This document shows positions 36,827-45,852 of a stretch of DNA of 64,000 nucleotides, piece by piece. The stretch's first letter is position 1, and every line of letters starts with the position of its first letter. The translations under genes and the position numbers were made by a program. Source of the DNA: Ga0077536 sp035325705 (GTDB lineage Bacteria > Pseudomonadota > Gammaproteobacteria > Ga0077536); NCBI GenBank assembly GCA_035325705.1, contig DAOKZI010000009.1, forward strand, positions 1-64,000, read 5' to 3'. The notes under the pieces are model-generated. The model was not told the DNA's origin, did no database searches, and saw only the letters and a list, made by a program, of their open reading frames with translations.

Positions 36827-37078
36827 CGGTGCTCACCCATTGCGCTGCAGAGCCAAGGATTCTAAACAAGCGAGCGCCGATGCGCTCCGCCGGCAATCCT
36901 CATCCCCGCTTTCGCGACGACGGGCGGCGCGCCGGCTCGAGCCGCGCTCGTGCCGGCCCGCGCGGCCGCGGGTTCCCGCGTCGATGCGGCTGGGGCATGA
37001 TCGCGGCGAGCGCCAGCGCCCCTCGCACCGTCCGATGCCGCCACGCCTGCACCAGCTCTTCGACGATCGCGGTTCGCG

Positions 37079-37807
37079 ATGACGCGGCGTCTGGGACTCA
37101 TCACCTGCGACGCGATCTGGGAGCCGCTGCGCTCGCGGCACGGCGACTATGCGGACATGATCGCAAGCTGGCTGGCCGCGGCCGGCGCCGATTTCGAGCT
37201 CCACACCTGGGCCGCGCACGAGGGACGGCTGCCGGCGCGCGGCGAGGACTGCGACGCCTGGATCGTGTCGGGCTCACGGGCCGGCGTCTACGACGCGCTG
37301 CCGTGGATAGCCCCGCTGATCGACTGGGTGCGCGGCGTTTACGCGGCCGGGCGCCCGCAGCTCGGGATCTGTTTCGGCCATCAGTTGCTGGCCGAGGCGT
37401 TCGGCGGTCGCACGCTGCCGGCGCCCGGCGGCTGGGACATCGGCAACGCGGCGCTGCGCCTGCGCGCGCCGATGAGCGGCGCGCCGGCGCGCAGGACGCT
37501 GTCGCTGTACATGGCGCACCAGGATCAGGTCGTGACGCTGCCGCCCGGCGCGATCTGGCTCGCGGACACCGCGCACTGCGCGCACGCGATGTTCGCGCTC
37601 GGCGATCGCGTGCTGGGCCTGCAGGCCCATCCCGAATTCACGGCGGAGTTCATGCGCGAGATGACTCGCGAGGACACGTTCGCGCTGAGCCCCGAGCACC
37701 GCGCCGCGGCCCTCGCGAGCTACGACGCACCGGTCGACGCGACGGCCGCGGCGCACTGGGCCGCGGCCTTTCTCGGTCTCGATTGCCGAGATCCGGCGAG
37801 AGAGTAG
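37079..37807 (+). CDS. Class I glutamine amidotransferase-like protein
   Basis: A 242-residue protein with the catalytic triad of class I amidotransferases: Cys in GICFGHQ (about 100), His and Glu in QAHPEF (about 183). It belongs to the stand-alone GMP-synthase-like group, some members of which hydrolyse gamma-glutamyl bonds, rather than to a synthase subunit, as no partner domain follows. The start overlaps no other gene and has a weak ribosome site. The 250 bases upstream (36827-37078) show nothing else. Confidence 0.88.
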   Translation: MTRRLGLITCDAIWEPLRSRHGDYADMIASWLAAAGADFELHTWAAHEGRLPARGEDCDAWIVSGSRAGVYDALPWIAPLIDWVRGVYAAGRPQLGICFGHQLLAEAFGGRTLPAPGGWDIGNAALRLRAPMSGAPARRTLSLYMAHQDQVVTLPPGAIWLADTAHCAHAMFALGDRVLGLQAHPEFTAEFMREMTREDTFALSPEHRAAALASYDAPVDATAAAHWAAAFLGLDCRDPARE

Positions 37808-37856
37808 CCCCGCGCGAGTCCGTTCGGCGCTCGCGTGGAGGAAGCCCCGCGCGGCT

Positions 37857-39140
37857 TCAGGGTCTCGCGGGCTGCGGATGTTTGCCGGTGCTTGCGAGCA
37901 GCCCGAAGGCGGCGGCGCAGCTCGCCGTGGCGATCGCGAAGATCGTCGGGTAGTCGGTCGCTATCGCGATATAGCCCAGGAGATAGCTGCCGGACGCGAA
38001 ACCGAGGTTGAACGCGCCGTTGTACACGGCCATTGCCTTGCCGCGCTCGTCGTCCCGCGAGAGATCGACCGCTACGGCGTTCAGCGCCGGGAAGAACAGC
38101 CCGTGCGAGAGGCCGAGCAGCGCGCCGGTCAGCAGGAGACCGAGCGCCGGCAGCCAGACCAGTGACAGCGGCGCCAGGACGTAGAGCAGCAGCGAGGCCT
38201 GCGCGACGCGCAGGCGTCCCATGCGGTCGGCGAGCCCGCCGAGGCCTACGCGCACCACCATCGCGGAAGCGGCGAAGCCGGCGAGATACAGCGAGACCTG
38301 CTCGAAGCCGTTGGCGAGCGCCCACGGCTGATGGAAGGTGAACATCGCGGCGAAACCCCATCCGACCATCGCCGTGATGCACAGCACGCGCATCATGCCG
38401 GGCCGCTTCAGCATCCCGCGCAAGCTGCCCGCCGTTCCTCGCGCGCGCGGGCGGTGAGCGTCCGGCAGGCCGCGCGCGAGGACCGCGGCGAGCAGGGCGG
38501 CGACGACCGTCGCGCCGAACACCGCACGCCATCCGAACAGCGCCGCGCCCCACTCCGCGAGCGCCGGGCCGAGCGCGTTGGTCGCGATCATCACGCCGCC
38601 GAACAGTCCGATGGCCTGCCCCACGCGCGCCCGCGGCGCGATGTCGGTCGCGAGCGTGGACAGCGCGACGTAGAAGAGCGGAAAGCCCACGCCCTGCAGC
38701 AGGCGCAGCCCCCACAGCAGCGGCCCGACGCGTTCGACGAACAGCATGCCGGCGCTCGCCAGCGCGAAGAGCAGCGCGCCCGCCCAGGCGAACAGCCGGC
38801 GCCCGCGATGATCGACCTGTATCCCCGCGACCGGCATGACGAGCACGGACGCGATCAGGGAAATGGCGCTGACGCCGCCGATCGTCGCCGCGTCGGCCGC
38901 GAGCTCGACGGCGAGAAACTTGGGCAGCAGGAAATAGGTCGAGAACGAAAGACCGATGACCGCAGTGGTGATCAGCAGCAGCGCGAACTGCGGGGTCAGT
39001 AAGGGTTGGGCCTGTCTGTTCAACGGAGTCGGCGCTTTCCGGGCTGCCCAAGTAGCCGGCCCGGGAATACGTGCCGAACGTCGATCGGGAGTCTCGCGGA
39101 CATTATACGAGCGGAGCGCTTCCTCAAAGTCGGCGCGCAT
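37857..39140 (-). CDS. MFS transporter
   Basis: Inner-membrane major facilitator of up to 427 residues, with about 12 hydrophobic segments from residue 52 on. The signature between segments 2 and 3 is visible as IQVDHRGRRLFAWAG, and its counterpart in the second half is GGLADRMGRLRVAQASL. It is most like drug or small-molecule exporters of the YfcJ/arabinose-efflux type, but the substrate cannot be told. The first 45 residues are not hydrophobic and look non-native; a TTG start near 39023 would give a more typical N-terminus. Confidence 0.85.
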   Translation of the reverse strand: MRADFEEALRSYNVRETPDRRSARIPGPATWAARKAPTPLNRQAQPLLTPQFALLLITTAVIGLSFSTYFLLPKFLAVELAADAATIGGVSAISLIASVLVMPVAGIQVDHRGRRLFAWAGALLFALASAGMLFVERVGPLLWGLRLLQGVGFPLFYVALSTLATDIAPRARVGQAIGLFGGVMIATNALGPALAEWGAALFGWRAVFGATVVAALLAAVLARGLPDAHRPRARGTAGSLRGMLKRPGMMRVLCITAMVGWGFAAMFTFHQPWALANGFEQVSLYLAGFAASAMVVRVGLGGLADRMGRLRVAQASLLLYVLAPLSLVWLPALGLLLTGALLGLSHGLFFPALNAVAVDLSRDDERGKAMAVYNGAFNLGFASGSYLLGYIAIATDYPTIFAIATASCAAAFGLLASTGKHPQPARP

Positions 39141-39420
39141 CCGGCGCCGTCCCCTCGCCCGCCGTGGGACGCCCTGCTACCATCGACTGCAGAAGCGGTC
39201 TCGAGCTTCGGCTTGGCGTCGCAGGCAAAGGCGTCTGCGATGAGCCCCGCGCGTAGCGGGGACGCGCACGGAGCGCGCCGGTTCATGCCGCGCTCCACGA
39301 GCACTGCAGCGGCGCCGCCCGGCGGATTTCGAGCCGCTTCCACGCTGTTTCCACGCCCTTCGAACTCGCACGCCGCATGTCGATCGTCCTCGTCTTTCCG
39401 TCTTGGAGCGCCGCGCACCG

Positions 39421-42400
39421 ATGCCCGACACGATAGCTTTGCGCGCGCTGCTGGGCGCACTGCACGAACATGCGCTGTTCCTCGTCCTCGACGAGGACGA
39501 GCGCATCGTCGAGATCAGTGAGCCGCTGGCCGCCGTCGTCGGCTGCCGCCCGCTCGAAGCCGCGCTGGGCCGGGACTGCTTCGAGGCGCTGGGCCTGATC
39601 CTCGCCCCGACCGAGCGCGCCGGGATCGGAGGAGCGCTGCAGGCGCGCCGCGCGTGGCAGGGGCTGCTGCACGGGCGGCGCGGCGACGGCATTCCGTTCA
39701 CGCTGCAGACGGCGCTGCTGCCGATGGTCGATGCCGCCGGATCGCATACGCGCACGATCGCGCTCGCGACCGAAGTTTCGGCACACGAGCGTCTGCGGCT
39801 CGCCTATCAGGCGCTGGTGAATCCCGGCACCGAGGTCGGGCTCTTCCCGGGCATCGCGCGCATCGTCGCCACCGGTCTCGACTGCCGCGGCGCGCTGGTC
39901 GGCCGCGTCACCGAAGACGGCGCCCACGTCCAGGTCCTCGGCTACTGGCTCGACGAGGTGCAGCAGGAAGTGCCCTTTAGCTTCGCGCTCGCCGGCACCC
40001 CGTGCGAGCGCTGTCTGTGCGAGGGCCGCGGCTTCACCGTCATCGAGCAGGACGCCGCCGTCCGCTTTCCGCACGATCGCGCCCTCGCCGAGCTCGGCAT
40101 CGTCAGCTACCGCGGCGCCGCCCTGCGCGATCGCGACGCGCAAGCGATCGGCCTGCTGGTGGCGCTCGACAATCGTCCTTGCCGCCACGATCCGGACGAT
40201 CTCGCCTTTCTGCAGATCGCGGCGCAGCGCGCGGCCGACGAGCTGCTGCGCGCGGAGGCCGCGGAGCGCCTGCGCGTCAGCGAGGCGGGCATGCGCTTCG
40301 CGCTCGAATCGGCCGAGCTCGGCCTGCATGAATGGGATCTCGATCGCGGCGTGTCGCGCTACAACGAGCGCTGGGCGACGATGCGCGGCTACGGGGCGCA
40401 AGAGGCAGTGCCCGATCATCTGCACTCGGAACGACGCCTGCACCCCGACGACGTGTCGCACGTCGAACCGCACCTGGCCGCGCTGCGCCGAGGCGAGATC
40501 GACACCTTCAGCGCGGAGTTGCGCACGCGGACCAAGGGCGACGGCTGGCGCTGGATCGACGCGCATGCGACGGTGCTCGAACGCCATGCCGACGGCAATC
40601 CGAAGCGCGTCGTCAGTCTCCAGCGCGACATCCACGAGCGGCGCCTCGCCGAACAGGAGCTGCGCGAGAAACAGCAGTGGCTGCAGCTCGTGCTGGACGC
40701 GACCGAGCTCGGGATCTGGGACTGGAACCCGCTGACTCAGCACATCGTCTACGACGCGCGCTGCGCGCAGATCGTCGGCTTCCGGTCGCAGGACATGCCG
40801 CGCGACGCGCGCGACTGGCAGGCCTACACGCATCCCGACGACCTGCCCTACGTGCTCGAGCATTTCCGCGCGCACGTCGTGCGCCGCGAGACCGCGACGC
40901 TGCGCGTGGAATACCGCACGCGCGCGGGCGACGGCCGCTGGATGTGGGTGCTGAACTGGGGCCGCGTGATCGAACGCGACGAGGCGGGCCGCGCGGTGCG
41001 CGCCGTCGGCGTGTTCCAGGACATCAGTCAGCTCAAGAACGCCGAGGCCGCTCTGCGCGAGAGCGAAGCGCGGCTGCGCACGATCGTCGACAATTCACCG
41101 GTCGGTATTTTCCTGTGCGATCTGCGCGGCGGCATCGTGTATCGCAATCAAACGCTGTGCCTCATCCACGGCACGGGCCCGGACGACGACTACGGCCTCG
41201 GCTGGCAGCGCTTCGTGCACCCCGACGACGTCGAGCGCGTGCTGCGCGACTGGGGCGCCTATGCGCGCGATCCGCAGGGCCTCCACGACACCGTGTGGCG
41301 CGCCTGCACGCCGCGGCGCGGCGAACGCCTGCTGCGCATCCGGACCGCCGCCATCCGCGAGGACAAGCGCGTGCTCGGCTTCGCCGGCACGGTCGAGGAC
41401 ATCACCGATCAGCGCGAGACCGAGCTGCGCGAGCGGCGGCTGCAGCGCCAGCTCCAGCAGGCGCAGAAGATGGAGGCCATCGGCCAACTGACCGGCGGCA
41501 TCGCGCACGACTTCAACAACAGCCTGGCGACGATCCTCGGTTTCGCCGCCCTCGCCGGCGACCGCTGCGCGCCCGGCGACGCGAAGCAGCGCCAGTACCT
41601 CGACGCGATCCGCCAGGCCGGCGAGCACGCGCGAGATCTGGTGGAGAAGATGCTCGCCTTCAGCCGCAGCGCGCCGCACGAGGAGCTGCAGGCCGTCGCG
41701 GTGCCGCCGCTGATCGCCGAAGCGAAGCGCATGCTGCAATCGGTGATCCCGGCCACGGTCCAGATCGCGACCATCATCGAGGACGGCGCGCCGCCGGTGC
41801 AGATGGACGCGACGGCCTTCAACCAGATCCTATTCAACCTGGTGTTGAACGCGCGCGACGCGATCGCCGAGCACGGCCACATTCGCGTGTGCCTCACCGG
41901 GCTGCGCCGCGTGCGCGGCGAATGCACCGCGTGCCGGGTCGCGATCGACGAGGACTACGTCGAGCTCAGCGTCGCCGACGACGGCGCGGGCATCCCGGCC
42001 GACCACCTGCATCGCATCTTCGATCCCTTCTTCTCGACCAAGGAAGTCGGCAAGGGGACGGGCATGGGCCTGTCGATGCTCCACGGCATCGTGCATCGGG
42101 CGGGCGGGCACGTGATCGTGGAATCGACGCCCGGCAGCGGCACGGCGATGCGCGTGCTGCTGCAGGCGGCCGCGGCGATGCCGGCGATGGCCTCGAGCAC
42201 GGAGGCGGCCCACGCGGGCGCGCCGCCGCAGGCCCACGTGCTGATCGTCGACGACAATCCCTCGGTCGCGAACTTCATGCGCGAGCTGCTCGAGAATCAC
42301 GGCTACCGCACGACCGTGTTCAACGATCCGGGTGAAGCCCTGTCCTGGCTCGAACGCACCGACGCGCTGCCGGACGTCCTCGTCAGCGATCAAACCATGC

Positions 42401-42597
42401 CGGGCCTGACCGGCCTCGAGCTGCTCGCGGCACTGCGCCCGCGCCATCCGCGCCTGCCCGCCCTGCTGTGCACCGGCCTCACCGACCGCGTCGACGCCGA
42501 GCTCGCCCGCGACTGCGGCGTACGCCGCGTCTTCCTCAAACCGATCCAGACCGCCGAATTCCTCGCCGAGCTCGCCGCCTGCGTGCTCGTGGGGTGA
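39421..42597 (+). CDS. Multi-PAS/GAF hybrid histidine kinase with C-terminal receiver
   Basis: A 1058-residue cytoplasmic sensor. Order: PAS (about 10-110), GAF (about 125-280), then three PAS/PAC units (about 290-410, 415-540, 545-670; each PAC has a WMWVLNWG- or WRWIDAHA-like strand), a kinase core with the phospho-His in GGIAHDFNNSLATIL (about 695), HATPase motifs (NLVLNARDAI, DDGAGIP, GTGMGLSM) and a receiver with acceptor Asp in VLVSDQTMPG. No membrane segment. The layered PAS/GAF array suggests integration of light, redox or small-molecule cues. No regulator lies next to it. An ATG six codons upstream is also possible. Confidence 0.92.
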   Translation: MPDTIALRALLGALHEHALFLVLDEDERIVEISEPLAAVVGCRPLEAALGRDCFEALGLILAPTERAGIGGALQARRAWQGLLHGRRGDGIPFTLQTALLPMVDAAGSHTRTIALATEVSAHERLRLAYQALVNPGTEVGLFPGIARIVATGLDCRGALVGRVTEDGAHVQVLGYWLDEVQQEVPFSFALAGTPCERCLCEGRGFTVIEQDAAVRFPHDRALAELGIVSYRGAALRDRDAQAIGLLVALDNRPCRHDPDDLAFLQIAAQRAADELLRAEAAERLRVSEAGMRFALESAELGLHEWDLDRGVSRYNERWATMRGYGAQEAVPDHLHSERRLHPDDVSHVEPHLAALRRGEIDTFSAELRTRTKGDGWRWIDAHATVLERHADGNPKRVVSLQRDIHERRLAEQELREKQQWLQLVLDATELGIWDWNPLTQHIVYDARCAQIVGFRSQDMPRDARDWQAYTHPDDLPYVLEHFRAHVVRRETATLRVEYRTRAGDGRWMWVLNWGRVIERDEAGRAVRAVGVFQDISQLKNAEAALRESEARLRTIVDNSPVGIFLCDLRGGIVYRNQTLCLIHGTGPDDDYGLGWQRFVHPDDVERVLRDWGAYARDPQGLHDTVWRACTPRRGERLLRIRTAAIREDKRVLGFAGTVEDITDQRETELRERRLQRQLQQAQKMEAIGQLTGGIAHDFNNSLATILGFAALAGDRCAPGDAKQRQYLDAIRQAGEHARDLVEKMLAFSRSAPHEELQAVAVPPLIAEAKRMLQSVIPATVQIATIIEDGAPPVQMDATAFNQILFNLVLNARDAIAEHGHIRVCLTGLRRVRGECTACRVAIDEDYVELSVADDGAGIPADHLHRIFDPFFSTKEVGKGTGMGLSMLHGIVHRAGGHVIVESTPGSGTAMRVLLQAAAAMPAMASSTEAAHAGAPPQAHVLIVDDNPSVANFMRELLENHGYRTTVFNDPGEALSWLERTDALPDVLVSDQTMPGLTGLELLAALRPRHPRLPALLCTGLTDRVDAELARDCGVRRVFLKPIQTAEFLAELAACVLVG

Positions 42598-42619
42598 GGT
42601 TTGTGCTTTGGTGGGGCTG

Positions 42620-43004
42620 TTTTTGCCACCGAGAACACAGAGAACACAGAGGGGAAGAGAGTGGGGCCGTGCTACGCGGAAAGCGCCGCGCATGATTCAG
42701 CGCGGTCTTCGTAGCCCGGATGAGCGCAGCGAATCCGGGGAGGTTGCGCTTCGCGCACCACGGAGAACACGGAGAAAAGATTGATGGACCGGGATCGGAA
42801 TCGTAGGTTGGGCTGACGAAGGAAGCCCAACATCGGGCGCCGAACGTTGGGCTTCCTTCGTCAGCCCAACCTACGTCCTTCTCTATGTTCTCCGCGGTAG
42901 TGCGCAGCGCGAATTCAGCAAGCATCCGACCGAGCACAGCATCAAAACCGGCACGGCCCCACTCTCTCCCCCTCTGTGTTCTCTGTGTTCTCGGTGGCAA
43001 AAAA
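42620..43004. repeat. Symmetric composite repeat module (families D, A, B)
   Basis: Nested palindrome: family D (TTGCCACCGAGAACACAGAG, 42620-42669), family A (42711-42740), a short D variant (42752-42778), a B inverted pair at the centre (42803-42874), a D variant again (inverted, 42882-42900) and the near-perfect inverted copy of the outer D (42953-43004). The outer arms match over about 50 bases. It fills the whole gap between the convergent kinase and P450 genes. Confidence 0.88.
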
Positions 43005-43027
43005 CGGCATATCCAAAACCGACGATG

Positions 43028-44257
43028 TCAAAACGGCTCGAGCTCGACGAGCAGGCGTTCGACGATGCGGAAGCGGGAGCGTTCGGGGCGTACCGTGGGT
43101 TCGAGCTGGCGCAGGCGCGGGAAGCGCTCCAGCAGCTTGCGCAAGGCGATCGCCGCCTCGATGCGGGCGACGGCGTTGCCGGCGCAGGTGTGGATGCCGT
43201 GGGCGAAGGCGAGGTGGCGGTTCGGCGTGCGCGCGACGTCGAAGCGCTCGGGATCGGGAAACTCCGCCGGATCGCGATTCGCCGCGGCGATCGCGAGATG
43301 CAGGAAGGTGCCGGCGGGCAGGTCGATGCCGCCGATCCGCACCGGCGCCGTCGTGCGCCGGTTGCCGATCTGCAGCGGGCTCTCGTAGCGCAGCATCTCC
43401 TCGATCGCCGATTTCACGAGCGCAGGGTCCTCGCGCAGGCGCTGCGCCTGATCCGGGTGGCGGAACAGCAGGTCGACCCCGTTCGCGATCAGCGCACCGG
43501 TCGTGTCGTGACCGGCGTTCAGCATGAAGATCGAGTTGTGCAGGATTTCGAGCTCGGTGAGTCCCTCGCCCTCCTCGCTCGCTTCGATCAGCGCCCACAG
43601 CACGTCGATGCCGCGCGCGTCCGGCGGCCGGCGGCGCTTGCGCGCGATCAGATCCCGCAGATAGTCCTTGAATTCCTCGACCGCGCGATTGCCCGCCGCG
43701 AGCTGCTCGGGCGTACGCACCGGCTCCAGCGCGCCCAAGATGAGCTGGGCCCAGGCCTGCAGCGGCTCGCGCTCGTCGTAGGGCACGCCGAGCAGATCGC
43801 CGATGAGGTTCAGCGGGATCACCAGCGCGAACTCGCTGACGATGTCGATGCGGCCGCGCGCGGCCGCACGCTCGAGCAGGCGGTCGACCATCGCGGCGAT
43901 GCTCGCCTCCATCTGCCGCAGCACGCGCGCCGCGAAGAAGGGCGCGAGCAAGCGGCGCACGCGCGTGTGATACGGCGGATCGTTGAAGACGATCGAGGTC
44001 GTGTGGTGCTCGTAGAGCGGCGAGTCGCCGAAGCGCGGCTTGAAGTCGACGCGCTTGTCCGAGCTGTAGCTTGCGCTGGCGCCCAGCACTTCGCGGATGT
44101 CCGCGTAGCGGGTCAGCACGTAGGAGCCGTCCGGCTGGCGGCACAGCGGCGCGTGCGCGCGCAGCGTCGCGTAGTCCGGATAGGGATCGAGCGCGAACTC
44201 GCGATCGACGCGGGCGAGCACGAAGTCGGCAGCCGTGGCGGGCGTCAGGCGCGGCAT
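43028..44257 (-). CDS. Cytochrome P450
   Basis: Soluble bacterial P450 of 409 residues. I-helix motif AGHDTT (about 249-254), ExxR in the K helix (EEMLR), and the haem loop FAHGIHTCAG (351-360) with ligand C358. The sequence lies in the CYP group of Pseudomonadota that hydroxylate lipids, terpenes or steroids, but the substrate cannot be assigned. No ferredoxin gene is adjacent, so its redox partners must be elsewhere. It is downstream of a hydrolase gene and an SDR relic on the same strand. Confidence 0.94.
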   Translation of the reverse strand: MPRLTPATAADFVLARVDREFALDPYPDYATLRAHAPLCRQPDGSYVLTRYADIREVLGASASYSSDKRVDFKPRFGDSPLYEHHTTSIVFNDPPYHTRVRRLLAPFFAARVLRQMEASIAAMVDRLLERAAARGRIDIVSEFALVIPLNLIGDLLGVPYDEREPLQAWAQLILGALEPVRTPEQLAAGNRAVEEFKDYLRDLIARKRRRPPDARGIDVLWALIEASEEGEGLTELEILHNSIFMLNAGHDTTGALIANGVDLLFRHPDQAQRLREDPALVKSAIEEMLRYESPLQIGNRRTTAPVRIGGIDLPAGTFLHLAIAAANRDPAEFPDPERFDVARTPNRHLAFAHGIHTCAGNAVARIEAAIALRKLLERFPRLRQLEPTVRPERSRFRIVERLLVELEPF

Positions 44258-44279
44258 CGGCGCTTTCTCGCGGGACGCG

Positions 44280-44375
44280 TCACTGCGCGACGAGGCCGCC
44301 GTCGACCGTCGCGCGGCCGATCCCGCTGCCCGCGCCGGTGACGACGGCGATCCTGTCCTCCGGCTCCGCCGTCAT
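44280..44375 (-). pseudogene. Internally deleted SDR gene: 31-codon in-frame relic
   Basis: Between the hydrolase and P450 genes a short frame opens with ATG and reads MTAEPEDRIAVVTGAGSGIG, the N-terminal strand and NAD-binding TGxxxGIG motif of a classical SDR, then RATVDGGLVAQ and a stop, which is the C-terminal signature of SDRs (compare VDGGWVAQ at the end of the SDR at 59965). About 220 codons between them are missing with the frame kept. This looks like a deletion remnant; a working microprotein is possible but unlikely. Confidence 0.7.
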
Positions 44376-44397
44376 GAGCTCGCTCGTCCGCCGCGGG

Positions 44398-45294
44398 CTA
44401 CTGCAGGTGGCGGCGGAACCAGTCCGCGGCCGCGCTTGCGGAGCGTTCGAAGCCGGTCGTATAGGCGTCGAAGTGCCCGCCCGGCAGGATCTCGAGCTTC
44501 TTCGGCTCCAGCGCGCGGTTGTAGGCGTCGAGCGCGAGATCGGTCGGCGTCAGCACGTCCTGCGCCGCCACCAGCATCAGCAGCGGGGTCGGCGAGATCA
44601 GGTGAATGCTCGCGCCCGGGTCGTATTCCAGCGCGAGCTCGAGCGAACGCACCGTGTTCTCGTTCTTCCAGCTCGGCGCGCGCGTGCGCGCGGTCTCCGT
44701 GAACCAGGCGTAGGAATCGGGGGTCGGCAGCGACTGCGGCTTGCCCTGCTCGTCGACGACGGGCAGATAGCCGAGCTGGCCCGTGCGCGCCTCCTGCAGG
44801 CGATCCTCGGCGATCCACGCGTGCAGCGCCGCCCAGTGATCGCCGCGCACGAGACGCCGGAAGTTGCCGACGCCGTTGATCAGCGGCACCTGCGCCACCA
44901 CTGCCTTCACGCGCCGATCGAAGGCGCCGAGATGCAGCACGTGGGCGCCGCTGAAGGACGAGCCCCAGATGCCGATCCGCTGCGCATCCACCATCGGCTG
45001 CAGTTGGGTCCAGGTGATCGCGTTCTTGTAATCCTCCCGCTGCATCGCCGGATCGAGATGCTGCCGCGGCGTGCCCTCGCTCGCCCCGAATCCACGGTAG
45101 TCGAACACGGTGACGACGAAGCCGTGGCGAGCGAAGCGCGCGGCGTAGTCGTCGAGATACATCTCCTTCACGGCGCTCCAGCCGTGCGCCATCACGATCG
45201 CCGGATACCGACCGCCCGCGGCGCCGCCGCTCGGGACATAGCGCCAGCCGGCGAGCGCATGTCCGCCGCTGGGAATGCGCACGTCTTCGCGCAT
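44398..45294 (-). CDS. Alpha/beta hydrolase (dienelactone hydrolase/S15-like)
   Basis: A 298-residue hydrolase: MREDVRIPSGGHALAGWRYVP start, HGWSAVKEMYLDDYA loop, FDYRGFGASEG, nucleophile in GSSFSGAH (G-x-S-x-G, about 117-124), Asp in LVAAQDVLTP and His in GGHFDAY. This is the group of polyketide-type alpha/beta hydrolases related to peptidase S15 and dienelactone hydrolase. The start at 45294 is preferred, because the 44 residues upstream in the frame are not family-like. It may act on esters made by the neighbouring P450 pathway; this is inference. Confidence 0.88.
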   Translation of the reverse strand: MREDVRIPSGGHALAGWRYVPSGGAAGGRYPAIVMAHGWSAVKEMYLDDYAARFARHGFVVTVFDYRGFGASEGTPRQHLDPAMQREDYKNAITWTQLQPMVDAQRIGIWGSSFSGAHVLHLGAFDRRVKAVVAQVPLINGVGNFRRLVRGDHWAALHAWIAEDRLQEARTGQLGYLPVVDEQGKPQSLPTPDSYAWFTETARTRAPSWKNENTVRSLELALEYDPGASIHLISPTPLLMLVAAQDVLTPTDLALDAYNRALEPKKLEILPGGHFDAYTTGFERSASAAADWFRRHLQ

Positions 45295-45431
45295 GAAAGC
45301 CTCGTTCACTGCAGAATCTCCTCGATCGAAACGCCCGGGCCAGGGCCGGGAAGCCTCTTGCATGTTCGCAGCAAGCGCGGCGCTTGTCTCGTCCGCACGC
45401 GTCGACGCGTTCTTCGACGCATTCACGCTTC

Positions 45432-45763
45432 GTAGCCTGGATGCAGCGGAGCGGAACCCGGGATCCTTTGCGGATCTATGCGCCCGATCCCGGGTTACGC
45501 GCTGCGCGCTCCACCCGGGCTACGGAATGCCGCGCGAACGACGCGGTCCCGTAGCCCGGGTGCAGCGTAGCGGAACCCGGGATCTTGAGCTTACGGAGAC
45601 GCGCCGGATCCCGGGTTACGCGCTGCGCGCTCCACCCGGGCTACGAAAGACCCGCAGATCGACGCGTTCCTCGTAGCCCGGGTGCAGCGTAGCGAACCCG
45701 GGATCTTCTGCGGGCCGATGCGCCCGATCCCGGATTACGGGCTGCGCGCTCCACCCGGGCTAC
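45432..45763. repeat. Three tandem family A palindromes, about 120-base period
   Basis: Units at 45432-45523, 45551-45644 and 45673-45763 each hold a direct A copy, a roughly 28-base spacer and an inverted A copy. The flank CTACGAAAGACCCGCAGATC occurs at 45641 and again at 45761, exactly 120 bases apart, so at least the last unit arose by tandem duplication. No gene is seen in 45295-45852. Confidence 0.9.
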
Positions 45764-45852
45764 GAAAGACCCGCAGATCGACGTGGCTCACGCTCGGCAT
45801 GAAGATGCCGAGACGCAGCCGCTCACGGGCGGCGCTCATCGTCCGTTCCCGT

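Noticed and set aside
45432..45763. CRISPR array
   Set aside because: The units are palindromic pairs that are found across the window, spacers are not unique, and no cas genes are present.
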